The notes beneath the pieces are model-generated. The model was not told the DNA's origin, made no database searches, and saw only the letters and a list, made by a program, of their open reading frames with translations. Shown here piece by piece: positions 33,990-42,674 of a stretch of DNA of 64,000 bases (position 1 is the first letter of the stretch; the number at the start of each line of letters is the position of its first letter). Position numbers and translations under genes: made by a program. Location of the stretch: positions 874,001 through 938,000 of the forward strand of contig NZ_JAVIZM010000001.1 of assembly GCF_031453555.1 (NCBI RefSeq), written 5' to 3'. Source of the stretch: Bacillus sp. SLBN-46. GTDB taxonomy: Bacteria; Bacillota; Bacilli; Bacillales; Cytobacillaceae.

Positions 33990-34731
33990 GGGGAGTATAT
34001 TGGATAGCGAGTTAGCTCAATTCGAGGCAGATATCGTTTGGAAAAACGGTCAAAGTGATGAGATGAGAGAGCGATTGATAAGGGATTTACATAAGCTTTC
34101 CGTAAAAACTAGGCGGAATAAAGGTTTTGCCTTTCCTGTAAGAATGTGTGTAGCGGCTGCTGTGATAGCGATAGCTTTTGTTCTAGTTAAACAGGAAGAT
34201 TTCAATCGCAGCCATTCATCACGCAGCTCGGATCCTGAAGGGATAAACACTTTCGAGCAACCCATTCAAAATAAGGATGTATCCGTTACTTTTTCAAGGG
34301 AAGAGCAAGATTTGATCGAAAAAGGTACCAGCGATCAGGAACGCTTTTTAACAGAAGAAGCTGTTATTCCGTCTACGGTCATCCTTCCTTCGATTGCAGG
34401 AAAACCAGAGATCGCTGCAACGAAGGATCAGGGGCGGGTTCTAGCGAGTGTCACTTACCCTGTTACAGATGGAAAATCCATATCGATTGAAACGGCTATT
34501 AATCAACGTGGTTCTGCGAAACGGGCTTATGATTCGTTGGTAAAAAGGTATTTTGGTTTTAGCTCTATGTTAACCATTGGAGGTCACCAGGCTATTCTAG
34601 TAAATCCTTTTGAAGCAGATGGGGTTCATCGGTTAATTGTGGTCAGTGATGGATATATCTATTCTATTTCAGGTGGAAAAAGTAGTGACGATGTGATAAA
34701 ACTGGCTAAGTCCATTCAATTTAGTAAATAG
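33973..34731 (+). CDS. Single-pass membrane protein, probable anti-sigma factor
   Basis: TTG 33973 has AAAGGAGGG upstream; 252 residues. Cytosolic segment 1-54, one TM helix (about 55-75, MCVAAAVIAIAFVLV), then an extracellular domain with GGHQAILVNPFEADGVHRLIVVSDGYIYSISGG. Overlap with the sigma gene and topology fit an anti-sigma factor. No zinc HxxxCxxC motif is present, so it is not a classical ZAS protein. Its extracellular domain is not a family I can name. Confidence 0.75.
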   Translation: MKKPYKGSILDSELAQFEADIVWKNGQSDEMRERLIRDLHKLSVKTRRNKGFAFPVRMCVAAAVIAIAFVLVKQEDFNRSHSSRSSDPEGINTFEQPIQNKDVSVTFSREEQDLIEKGTSDQERFLTEEAVIPSTVILPSIAGKPEIAATKDQGRVLASVTYPVTDGKSISIETAINQRGSAKRAYDSLVKRYFGFSSMLTIGGHQAILVNPFEADGVHRLIVVSDGYIYSISGGKSSDDVIKLAKSIQFSK

Positions 34732-34754
34732 TTTTTTAATAGAGAGGTGCTTGT

Positions 34755-35390
34755 ATGAAAATCGATTCACCTAGAATTTCACCTGATCGATCGACTAAGA
34801 AGTTCCATGATATCTTTTATGAAGAGGATTCCATCTTAGAAATGTGCACCATTGTGGATTCTGTGTTTGAAAATGAAGTGGTTGATCGCGTGCGGTTATC
34901 GAATGCGGTGGTGAAAAATTGCAGGTTCAACCAAACGGATTTCGGAAGCGGCGATTTTACGGATGTGTGTTTTGAGAACTGTGATTTTTCCAATGTCAAT
35001 TTGAGTAAGGCTTCTATTCATCGCGTAGAGTTTAAAAATTGTAAGCTGGTCGGTGTGAATTTTGCAGAGTCTAGCTTTGGAAACGTTGGATTTTCGAATT
35101 CGGTGTTAAATTTGGCGACCTTCGGAAATTCGAAGCTGGAGAAGGTAGTTTTTCAGGATGTTTCTTTGAGAAATACCGATTTTTATGATTGTAAGCTTAA
35201 GAAAGTGAATTATCAATTCTGTCAGCTGGACGGAGCAAACTTTGACCAAACATCATTAAAGGGAATCGATATTAGTTCCTCCACCTTTGATACACTCACG
35301 GTTTCCATGGAAAAACTAGTTGGCTGCAAGGTATCCTCTCACCAGGCGATACAGTTTGCGGCGTTGATGGGATTGGTTGTTAAAGAATAG
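34755..35390 (+). CDS. Pentapeptide-repeat protein
   Basis: A 211-residue protein made of A(D/N)LxX-type pentapeptide repeats: VVKNCRFNQTDFGSGDFTDVCFENCDFSNVNLSKASIHRVEF and onward, with regular Phe/Leu at the centre position, predicting a right-handed quadrilateral beta-helix. Related proteins include quinolone-resistance Qnr/MfpA, but most Bacillus members are uncharacterised. It is the third gene of the sigma/anti-sigma operon, 23 bases downstream, so probably part of that regulon. Confidence 0.87.
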   Translation: MKIDSPRISPDRSTKKFHDIFYEEDSILEMCTIVDSVFENEVVDRVRLSNAVVKNCRFNQTDFGSGDFTDVCFENCDFSNVNLSKASIHRVEFKNCKLVGVNFAESSFGNVGFSNSVLNLATFGNSKLEKVVFQDVSLRNTDFYDCKLKKVNYQFCQLDGANFDQTSLKGIDISSSTFDTLTVSMEKLVGCKVSSHQAIQFAALMGLVVKE

Positions 35391-35399
35391 AAAAAGTTT

Positions 35400-35443
35400 G
35401 GGGACAGTCCCCCAGCGCTTTAGCGCGGTGGGGGACTGTCCCT
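35400..35443 (+). repeat. 44-bp palindromic repeat
   Basis: Centre AGCGCTTTAGCGCGGT; last base of the right arm changed (T for C). Confidence 0.94.
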
Positions 35444-35597
35444 CTCTAATTGTTTATTATTCAAAAAATATGTTCATTCTAGTAACATAGTATTTGTTTA
35501 TGAGTGAGGCTAGAATAGCAAGTATAGTGGTTTTTCAGTTTGATTTTTCAATTAAAGAAAAATGAGGATATATGTCAAGCTAGTAAGGAGGGGAATG

Positions 35598-38500
35598 ATG
35601 GTCCGTTCATTAACTGCTTCAGATGTTAAAAAAATGTTCTCTTCATCTAACTACCGGAAAGGGCATAATTATTACAACCAAGGAAGAGTAATAGAATTGA
35701 CTTTCGATTCTAATAAAGAGGCGTGGTCCGGAGTAGTCTCGGGAGCAGAGCGATATCGGGTGATGGTCCAGGAAAATGAGAGTGGTTTTGAGTTTGAGTG
35801 CTCCTGTCCTGCCTTTCATCGTTATGACGAGGAATGTAAACATGTGGTTGCCGTTATGATCCAAATCCAAGAAACGGAATCAATGGGAGGACAGGTCTTT
35901 TCTGCTAAGGATTGGATGCAAGCAAGACAACAAGAGCTAAAGAGACAGCAAGAAGAGTTAGTTAGACAGCAGCAAGATAGACAAGCGGCCTATGTTAAGA
36001 AGATTACGAATCAGTTTATTGACACTTTCGCTTCCTATCAACATGAAAGCATGTTCCAAGAGGGGACGACAGAAAAACAACCACTGATGGTGGAGTGGAT
36101 TTGTATCATTCACAGAACTTATAAACATATTGTTCTCACGTTAGAGATGAAGGTGGGGCAAAAGCGAACGTATGTGGTCAAAAATTTAGTAGATTTCCTT
36201 CAGGCTATCATACAAAAAAAGCAGTACCCTTTTACCAAAACCTTTTCATATGATCCAAATGAATATACCTTTATGGAAAAGGATCAGGAAATTATTGATC
36301 TTTTGCATGAGGCTTTAAATTATGAAGAAATCTATCGAAACCTTCAATCACCATTCGCCCCATATGGTAGGGTATCTGATAATCGGGGGATAACCATTTC
36401 TCCTATAATAGCAGACCAACTACTAGAAATACTTGCGGAAAGTCAAATAGAATTTCGGAATAAAGGTGTTACGTATCATCAGTTAACACTCCATAAAGAC
36501 GAATTGCCCTATAGATTTCAACTAGATCAAGGAAACAATGAAGCATTTAATTTAGATGTAACTGCTTTTGAGCTTGTGGAATATCTTGACTTGTATGGTT
36601 ATGTGGTAAGGCAGAATGACATTTATAAGCTGACTCCTATGCAACAATCCTTTGTAAAAGAGTTAAAAAGACTGGTTCAGCAAGCAAAAACAACCGTCTT
36701 ACCCATTAGTCATGATCAAATAGAACCACTTCTCACCTACGTCGTGCCGATGATGGATGAAATTGGCACGCTAAAAATTGCCGATAGTATCTCTACGAAA
36801 ATAATGAAATTTCCTTTACAAGCTAAGATGTATGTTGATTACATCGATGATTTTTTACAGGTGACGTTGGAATATCATTACGGAGAAACGACGATTAATC
36901 CCTTTGTGGAAATTACTAGAAAATCAGAGAGTAATCCTATTTTATTGAGAGATGCAGAAAAGGAACAATGGATTAAACATGTCATCGAGTCGAGCGCACT
37001 CCAGTCCAATGGGCAGACACTTTTTGTAAAGGAAGAAGAGGAAATCTTTGAATTTTTATATAAAACCCTTCCTCGACTAGAGGATCAGGTAGATATTTTC
37101 TTAACGAAACCAGTCAAAGCTCTCCTTCTAGCTGAGCAGTATACTCCAGTGCCCCGTATCGATGTGGACTCATCCGGAAATTGGTTAGAAGTTCGTTTTG
37201 ACATGGAAGGGATTGAGCAAGAAGATATCCAACATATCTTGCGTCATGTGGTTGAAAAAAAGAGATATTATCGACTGCCAAATGGGGTGTTTGTTTCGCT
37301 TGAATCAGAGGGATTTGAAATGGTCCAGCATATGCTTCATGATCTCCACATTCAATCGTCGGAACTGGAAGAGGAGTCCATCCGCCTCCCGTTGTACAGA
37401 GGGCTTCAACTAGAAGAACTAGTTTCAGGAGAAAGAGGAAATAAGGCGAAGTATGGAAAAGCTTTTCGACAATTACTTACTCGTCTAAAAAATCCTGATG
37501 AGCTGGACTTTGAGGTTCCAGACTCTCTGCATGCAGAGCTACGAGACTATCAAAACTATGGATTTCAGTGGCTAAGTACACTAAAATATTATGGACTTGG
37601 TGGGATTCTGGCAGATGATATGGGCTTAGGAAAAACGCTGCAGAGTATTGCACTATTATTGGCAGATAAAAAGAAATACGAGGAAAGAAAGCCATCCCTT
37701 ATATTGGCACCTGCTTCCCTCGTATATAATTGGAAAAATGAACTTGTGAAATTTGCACCATCCTTACGTGTGGAAGTGTTGATTGGTTCGCCTCAAGAGC
37801 GGTTGGACATGCTTCAGTGTGCAACTCCTCCTGATATCTGGATTACATCTTATCCCACATTGCGTCAGGATATCGAATATTATCAACAGCATGAGTTTCG
37901 CACGCTTATTTTAGATGAAGCGCAAGCTGTAAAAAATTATGCAACAAAAACAGCGAAGGCCGTAAGAGATATAAAAGCAGATACTCGTTTTGCACTTAGT
38001 GGAACGCCGATTGAAAATTCCATAGATGAGCTATGGTCGATTTTCCAAACTATCATGCCGGATTTCTTCCCAAACCAAAATGCCTTCCGCCAGTTGTCAC
38101 CTGAAAAGGTTGGAAAGATGATTCAACCATTTTTACTCCGAAGGGTGAAAAAAGAGGTATTGAAGGAATTGCCGGATAAAATTGAGACGGTTCATGTTTC
38201 TGATCTTACGAAGCAGCAAAAAGAACTGTATCTTGCTTATTTGGATAAAATTAGAACGGAAACAACGGATTCGCTGGATGGAGAGGGTTTTCAAAAAAGT
38301 CGGATAAAGATTCTTGCTGGTTTAACAAGGCTCCGTCAATTGTGCTGTCATCCTTCTTTATTTTTAGATAATTATAAGGGTGACTCAGGCAAGCTCCAAC
38401 AATTAATGGAACTTGTCGTGAATGCGCTTGAAAATGGTAGGAGATTACTCATTTTCTCTCAATTTAGTAGTATGCTACGTTTAATCAGTAAATCCCTAGA

Positions 38501-38897
38501 GAAGGCGGACTTAGGTTTCTTTTATTTAGATGGGAAAACGGCCTCAGAGAAACGTGTTCAATTGGTAGATCGTTTTAATAACGGGGAATCGGACATTTTT
38601 CTCATTTCATTGAAAGCAGGAAATACCGGATTGAATTTAACTGGAGCGGATACGGTGATTTTATATGATCTTTGGTGGAACCCGGCTGTGGAAGAACAGG
38701 CAGCAGGGCGAGCGCATCGAATGGGGCAGAAGAAGGTCGTCCAGGTGATACGCTTAATCACGCAAGGAACCATCGAAGAAAAAATGTATGAGTTACAGCA
38801 AAGGAAGAAAGAACTCATTGAAACCGTCATTGCACAAGATGACCAATCCCTATCGAGAATCACCGAACAGGATATAAGGGAGATATTGAATATTTAA
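35598..38897 (+). CDS. SWIM zinc finger and SNF2-family helicase
   Basis: ATG 35598 is six bases after AAGGAGG; 1099 residues. The N-terminus holds a SWIM zinc finger (CSCPAFHRYDEECKHVVAVM, about 65-84), the middle a bacterial SNF2-associated domain, and the C-terminal half the SF2 ATPase: DDMGLGKTLQS (motif I, about 672), ILDEAQAVKN (motif II, about 771), SGTPIENS (motif III), SLKAGNTGLNLTGADTV and AGRAHRMGQ (motifs V-VI, about 1035). SNF2 proteins translocate on duplex DNA and remodel protein-DNA complexes. Bacterial SWIM-SNF2 proteins of this layout (B. subtilis YwqA-like) are little studied. No methylase or nuclease is adjacent, so a defence role is not indicated. Confidence 0.93.
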   Translation: MVRSLTASDVKKMFSSSNYRKGHNYYNQGRVIELTFDSNKEAWSGVVSGAERYRVMVQENESGFEFECSCPAFHRYDEECKHVVAVMIQIQETESMGGQVFSAKDWMQARQQELKRQQEELVRQQQDRQAAYVKKITNQFIDTFASYQHESMFQEGTTEKQPLMVEWICIIHRTYKHIVLTLEMKVGQKRTYVVKNLVDFLQAIIQKKQYPFTKTFSYDPNEYTFMEKDQEIIDLLHEALNYEEIYRNLQSPFAPYGRVSDNRGITISPIIADQLLEILAESQIEFRNKGVTYHQLTLHKDELPYRFQLDQGNNEAFNLDVTAFELVEYLDLYGYVVRQNDIYKLTPMQQSFVKELKRLVQQAKTTVLPISHDQIEPLLTYVVPMMDEIGTLKIADSISTKIMKFPLQAKMYVDYIDDFLQVTLEYHYGETTINPFVEITRKSESNPILLRDAEKEQWIKHVIESSALQSNGQTLFVKEEEEIFEFLYKTLPRLEDQVDIFLTKPVKALLLAEQYTPVPRIDVDSSGNWLEVRFDMEGIEQEDIQHILRHVVEKKRYYRLPNGVFVSLESEGFEMVQHMLHDLHIQSSELEEESIRLPLYRGLQLEELVSGERGNKAKYGKAFRQLLTRLKNPDELDFEVPDSLHAELRDYQNYGFQWLSTLKYYGLGGILADDMGLGKTLQSIALLLADKKKYEERKPSLILAPASLVYNWKNELVKFAPSLRVEVLIGSPQERLDMLQCATPPDIWITSYPTLRQDIEYYQQHEFRTLILDEAQAVKNYATKTAKAVRDIKADTRFALSGTPIENSIDELWSIFQTIMPDFFPNQNAFRQLSPEKVGKMIQPFLLRRVKKEVLKELPDKIETVHVSDLTKQQKELYLAYLDKIRTETTDSLDGEGFQKSRIKILAGLTRLRQLCCHPSLFLDNYKGDSGKLQQLMELVVNALENGRRLLIFSQFSSMLRLISKSLEKADLGFFYLDGKTASEKRVQLVDRFNNGESDIFLISLKAGNTGLNLTGADTVILYDLWWNPAVEEQAAGRAHRMGQKKVVQVIRLITQGTIEEKMYELQQRKKELIETVIAQDDQSLSRITEQDIREILNI

Positions 38898-38901
38898 TTT
38901 T

Positions 38902-38945
38902 GGGGACAGTCCCCCAGCGCTTTAAAGCAGCGGGGGACAGTCCCC
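38902..38945 (+). repeat. 44-bp palindromic repeat, left boundary of TA-like cassette 1
   Basis: Centre AGCGCTTTAAAGCAGC. The right arm reads GGGGGACAGTCCCC instead of ACTG, the only copy with this change. Confidence 0.94.
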
Positions 38946-39008
38946 TTTTTTCCGCACGAGGTTACTCTAAAATTTTCGGAATTTGATAAGTCTTTAGTTT
39001 GTAGAAAA

Positions 39009-39017
39009 TGCTAGAAT
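39009..39017 (+). promoter_or_regulatory. Extended -10 promoter of TA-like locus 1
   Basis: TGCTAGAAT: an extended -10 (TGn) plus TAGAAT, conserved as TGTTAGAAT in copy 2 together with the following TGCAACTGAATATTGT. No good -35. Confidence 0.6.
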
Positions 39018-39091
39018 AGAGATGCAACTGAATATTGTGAGGGTGGATGGTTGTCGCTCTTCTTTCCGGTTTAGGAGAGGAGGTGATGATC

Positions 39092-39235
39092 ATGGAAACA
39101 TTTCTTGATATTATACGAGAAATTTCTAAAGGGATTTTGCGTGAAGTTGTCGCTTATTTCTTTAAGAAAATCGTTCTAGATAACAAGAAAACCACCCCGC
39201 GCCGTAGGAAGCAAAAGGGTGGTTCGCTCAAATAA
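39092..39235 (+). CDS. Small amphipathic basic peptide, type I toxin-like, copy 1
   Basis: ATG 39092 has a very strong AGGAGGTGATGATC in front; 47 residues. The first half (METFLDIIREISKGILREVV, then AYFFKKIVL) is an amphipathic to hydrophobic helix, the tail (NKKTTPRRRKQKGGSLK) is strongly basic. The layout suits a membrane-acting peptide. The 5' mRNA end AGGGTGGATGGTTGTC (39040-39055) complements GACAACCACCACCCT (39244-39258) at the 3' end. Inside the gene AACCACCC and GGGTGGTT (39190-39225) form a competing stem. Such long-range pairing and hairpins are known from type I toxins such as BsrG and AapA. I do not recognise the peptide family; the toxin function is inference. Confidence 0.65.
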   Translation: METFLDIIREISKGILREVVAYFFKKIVLDNKKTTPRRRKQKGGSLK

Positions 39236-39276
39236 CTAACATAGACAACCACCACCCTGACGGTAGAGGTTGCAAG

Positions 39277-39307
39277 GAGAAGTGTTACCAGCACTTCTCT
39301 TTTTTAT
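39277..39307 (+). terminator. Terminator of TA-like locus 1
   Basis: GAGAAGTG (39277-39284) pairs with CACTTCTC (39292-39299) and a T run follows. Confidence 0.88.
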
Positions 39308-39316
39308 TATATAACT

Positions 39317-39344
39317 ATTATAAACAAATATATTCCTCTATAAA
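39317..39344 (-). promoter_or_regulatory. Putative antisense (antitoxin RNA) promoter, locus 1
   Basis: On the minus strand TTTATA (39344-39339), 16-bp spacer, TATAAT (39322-39317). The same hexamers and spacing occur after copy 2. Transcription would run into the toxin terminator and 3' region, giving a 3'-overlapping antisense RNA. Confidence 0.6.
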
Positions 39345-39368
39345 AGTAAATTGCTATAGTTTCATTTT

Positions 39369-39412
39369 GGGGACAGTCCCCCAACGCTTTAAAGCAGCGG
39401 GGGACTGTCCCC
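39369..39412 (+). repeat. 44-bp palindromic repeat, right boundary of TA-like cassette 1
   Basis: Perfect arms; centre AACGCTTTAAAGCAGC. It lies just beyond the antisense promoter and just before the malic enzyme stop. Confidence 0.95.
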
Positions 39413-39418
39413 AAATCT

Positions 39419-41122
39419 TTATACCGCTAATCTCTTGACTTCTTTGTATTCCGGTTTCCACATGGCGTTTGCTACTGCTTTTTCTACGTCAACCATGTTA
39501 ATGTTGGCCTTGGCGATTCCTTCTGCGATGGCGGACTTGGCTACTTCGATGGCTACGTATTCTGATACCTCTTGCAATTTGTTGATGGACGGCAGCAATG
39601 GCGCGCCTGGCTTACTGCTTTCGGACATGGTTGCCACAGCGGTTGCTGCTGCGGCCAGCATGCCCTTTGAGATGATCTCCGCTTTTGCCACGATAGCGCC
39701 GAGCCCTAATCCTGGGAAAACAAAAGCATTATTCGATTGGCCAATTTCGTAGCTGACTCCGTTGTAAACAACATTATCAAATGGACTACCGGTAGCCATC
39801 AACACCTTGCCATCGGTCCATTGAATCAAATCTGCCGGTACAGCTTCCGCCAAGGACGTTGGATTGGACATCGGCATAATAATCGGGCGCTCCACGTGTT
39901 TCGCCATTTCCCGCACAATCTCCTCCGTGAAGGCTCCCGCTTGTCCGGAAGTACCAATCAATATCGTTGGCTTCACTCTTTTAACCACTTCCATCAATGA
40001 GATGATGCCGTCTTCATTTCGTTCCCATTCCCGAACCTCTTCAGCCCGACGTGCGTATGGTTTCTGGAATGTAAAAACATCTGAAATGTCATCTGTCAAC
40101 AATCCGCGGTAGTCTACCGCCCAGAAGCGGTCATACGCCTCTTCCTTGGATAAGCCATCGAAAATCATCGCCTCTGCCATCTGATCAGCGTTTCCAATTC
40201 CGGCGGCTCCAGGTCCAAACACAACAATCCGCTGTTCCTTCAAAGGCACCCCCGTCACTTTTAAGGCAGACATAACCGCTGCAAGGGTCACCGCACCTGT
40301 TCCCTGGATATCATCGTTAAAGGTAAGGGTTTTTTCTCCGTATTTTTCTAAGATATTCCGTGCATTAACATTGCCGAGATCCTCCCAGTGAAGCAGCACC
40401 TCTGGGAAGAATTTTCTTGCTGTAGAAACAAATAAATCGATGAACTCGTCATAGCGCTCTCCGCGGACGCGCGGGAATTTGTTTCCGATATAAAAAGGAT
40501 CTTCCATTAAAGACTGATTGTTCGTCCCCACATCGAGTACAATCGGCAGCACCCGGCTAGGATCAATACCCGCCGCCGCTGTATAAACGGCTAATTTCCC
40601 GATGGCGATATTAATGCCCCCGACACCTTGATCACCGATTCCGAGGATGCTTTCTGAATCCGTCACAACGATTAGATCAATTCCGTTTTTAGGCTGCCCG
40701 AGGTTCCTAAAAGCAGCTTCGACTCCCTCCGGATCTTCGATTGATAAATACATGCCCCCAGGACGGCGATAGACATGTGAGTATTGTTCAATGGCTTCTC
40801 CAACAGTTGGCGTGTAGATAATTGGGAGCATTTCGCTTAGATGATCCTTTAACAAACGGTAAAAAAGAACCACATTTCGGTTATATAAATCGTAAAGGAG
40901 TCCATTTTTAAACAAATTGGTGGTCCGGGCAGAATATTGCTCATACGCTCTTTTCGCCTGTTCCTCCAAGCTCAGAACATGGGGAGGTAATAATCCCTCT
41001 AGTCCCAACTCTTCCCGTTCCTTTTTTGAAAAAGCAACCCCTTTGTTTAAAAATGGATTCGATAGAATCTCTTTTCCCTTTAAAGTGGTCTGTATTACTT
41101 TTGTATTCATGGATGCTGTCAT
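39419..41122 (-). CDS. NAD-dependent malic enzyme
   Basis: A 567-residue large-type malic enzyme that converts malate to pyruvate, CO2 and NADH. Landmarks are [13 protein letters not shown] and [18 protein letters not shown] at the N-terminus, [25 protein letters not shown], the metal site region [15 protein letters not shown], and the dinucleotide site [13 protein letters not shown]. The size and sequence resemble B. subtilis MaeA/MalS. The start at 41122 has AGGA upstream. Together with the dicarboxylate symporter just upstream on the same strand and the divergent two-component system it forms a malate-utilisation module. Confidence 0.93.
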   Translation of the reverse strand: MTASMNTKVIQTTLKGKEILSNPFLNKGVAFSKKEREELGLEGLLPPHVLSLEEQAKRAYEQYSARTTNLFKNGLLYDLYNRNVVLFYRLLKDHLSEMLPIIYTPTVGEAIEQYSHVYRRPGGMYLSIEDPEGVEAAFRNLGQPKNGIDLIVVTDSESILGIGDQGVGGINIAIGKLAVYTAAAGIDPSRVLPIVLDVGTNNQSLMEDPFYIGNKFPRVRGERYDEFIDLFVSTARKFFPEVLLHWEDLGNVNARNILEKYGEKTLTFNDDIQGTGAVTLAAVMSALKVTGVPLKEQRIVVFGPGAAGIGNADQMAEAMIFDGLSKEEAYDRFWAVDYRGLLTDDISDVFTFQKPYARRAEEVREWERNEDGIISLMEVVKRVKPTILIGTSGQAGAFTEEIVREMAKHVERPIIMPMSNPTSLAEAVPADLIQWTDGKVLMATGSPFDNVVYNGVSYEIGQSNNAFVFPGLGLGAIVAKAEIISKGMLAAAATAVATMSESSKPGAPLLPSINKLQEVSEYVAIEVAKSAIAEGIAKANINMVDVEKAVANAMWKPEYKEVKRLAV

Positions 41123-41159
41123 GGTCGTTCCTACTTTCTTTTCATCTATTAAACTTACT

Positions 41160-41190
41160 AAAAGCAGGCACCACTAGTGGCTGCCTGCTC
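41160..41190 (-). terminator. Terminator between symporter and malic enzyme genes
   Basis: AGCAGGCA-CCACTAGTGG-TGCCTGCT with an inner self-complementary part; T run on the minus side. Read-through to the malic enzyme gene may be partial. Confidence 0.75.
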
Positions 41191-41215
41191 ATATGGTCGA
41201 CGACATTTGCTGCAG

Positions 41216-42466
41216 TTAAGCAGAGATTTTTCCTGCAACGGTCTCCTGTGAAGGGTTAAATTCTCCTTCTGTCTTAGAAATGACTACTGTTGCAACCCCA
41301 TTCCCAATCAGGTTCGTAATGGCGCGCGCTTCTGACATGAAGCGGTCTACACCAAGGATGAGGGCCATTCCTTCTACCGGGATGGAAGGGAATACTGCAA
41401 GTGTAGCTGCAAGTGTGACAAAGCCTGAACCTGTTACGCCAGCCGCTCCTTTTGAGGTGAGCATTAATACTCCAAGAAGGGTAATCTGCTGCCAGATGCT
41501 AAGGTCTACACCATAGGCTTGAGCAATAAATAATGCGGCCATGGAGAGATAGATTGATGTTCCGTCAAGGTTGAAGGAGTATCCAGTTGGAAGCACAAGT
41601 CCGACTACAGGCTTAGAGCAGCCGTATTTTTCCAGCTTTTCCATCATCTTCGGAAGAGCTGCCTCCGAAGAGGAGGTTCCGATTACAAGAAGGATTTCCT
41701 CTTTAATATAAGCAATGAATTTGAAGATGCTGAAGCCGAATAATTTTGCGATACCACCCAGTACAAGGAAAATGAACAGAGCCATCGTAATATAAACAGA
41801 ACCCATCAGTTTTCCAAGATAGAACAATGAATCGATTCCAAATTCGCCAATCGTGTATGCCATGGCACCGAATGCGGCTAATGGAGATACCTTCATAATC
41901 AGATTAACAATTCCGAAGAACACTTCTGTTACTTTTTCAAAAAACTCGAGGACTGGTTTCCCTTTCTTGCCTATGTGGGCAAGAGACATTCCAAACAATA
42001 CAGCTAGCAAAAGCACTGGCAGGAGTTGCCCGCCTGTGAACGCACCTATGAAGCTATCAGGTATGATGGAAAGGAAGAAGTCCATAAAGCCGTGGCTTGT
42101 TTCTGCAGCCGCTTTTGTATACTGAGAAACATCTCCTTTTCCTCCGTGGGCATCAATGCCTTTACCGGCTTTCATGACATTGGCAACCAGGATTCCGATG
42201 GCTAAAGCAATCGTAGAGACAATTTCAAAGTAGAGTAACGCCTTACCGCCAATTTTTCCAACCTTCTTTAAATCTCCCATTCCCGCAATCCCAATAACAA
42301 TAGTTAGGAAGATGATTGGAGCAATGACCATTTTTACGAGTTTAATAAATATGTCTGCAAGAACCTTCAGCTGTGAACCAAAATCAGGGAATACAAAACC
42401 GACTGCAATACCGAGAATAATACCAAGGATGACTTGCGTGGTGAGACTTTTAAACTTAATTTTCAT
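41216..42466 (-). CDS. C4-dicarboxylate:cation symporter (DAACS family)
   Basis: Start ATG 42466 with AGGAGG eight bases before it; 416 residues. DctA/GltP-family features: helix 1 [44 protein letters not shown], the serine-rich hairpin [21 protein letters not shown], the transport motif [15 protein letters not shown], and the C-terminal [16 protein letters not shown] and [16 protein letters not shown]. These proteins take up succinate, fumarate and malate with Na+ or H+. It is divergent from the DctS/DctR-like system and followed by malic enzyme. Confidence 0.92.
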   Translation of the reverse strand: MKIKFKSLTTQVILGIILGIAVGFVFPDFGSQLKVLADIFIKLVKMVIAPIIFLTIVIGIAGMGDLKKVGKIGGKALLYFEIVSTIALAIGILVANVMKAGKGIDAHGGKGDVSQYTKAAAETSHGFMDFFLSIIPDSFIGAFTGGQLLPVLLLAVLFGMSLAHIGKKGKPVLEFFEKVTEVFFGIVNLIMKVSPLAAFGAMAYTIGEFGIDSLFYLGKLMGSVYITMALFIFLVLGGIAKLFGFSIFKFIAYIKEEILLVIGTSSSEAALPKMMEKLEKYGCSKPVVGLVLPTGYSFNLDGTSIYLSMAALFIAQAYGVDLSIWQQITLLGVLMLTSKGAAGVTGSGFVTLAATLAVFPSIPVEGMALILGVDRFMSEARAITNLIGNGVATVVISKTEGEFNPSQETVAGKISA

Positions 42467-42591
42467 ACACCTTGCCTCCTGTTTAGTAGATTTGAAAACG
42501 ATTTCATTTTCTTGGATTAATAACATGTTACAATTTTGTGAAAAATAAGAATAGTTATTTAAACTTTATAAATCTTTTTGTAATTAAAGTA

Positions 42592-42648
42592 AGTGATTAA
42601 TAATGACTTTTATTTAAAACGGTTACAGTTTATAGTGGTTAATAATAG
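42592..42648 (+). promoter_or_regulatory. Direct repeats between symporter and sensor kinase genes
   Basis: AGTGATTAATAATGA (42592) and AGTGGTTAATAATAG (42634) are 42 bp apart, four helical turns; TTATTTAAA also occurs twice (42555 and 42610). Candidate binding sites for the DctR-like regulator in the divergent region. Confidence 0.6.
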
Positions 42649-42674
42649 TTTCAGCACGTAATGGGGGCTTTGTT

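Noticed and set aside
35598..38897. SNF2 helicase as part of a DISARM or similar defence island
   Set aside because: No methyltransferase, nuclease, phospholipase or other defence gene is adjacent, and SWIM-SNF2 proteins are common housekeeping-type genes in Bacillus.
39435..42548. Plus-strand ORFs over the malic enzyme and symporter genes
   Set aside because: Antisense shadows of strongly supported genes, without ribosome binding sites.
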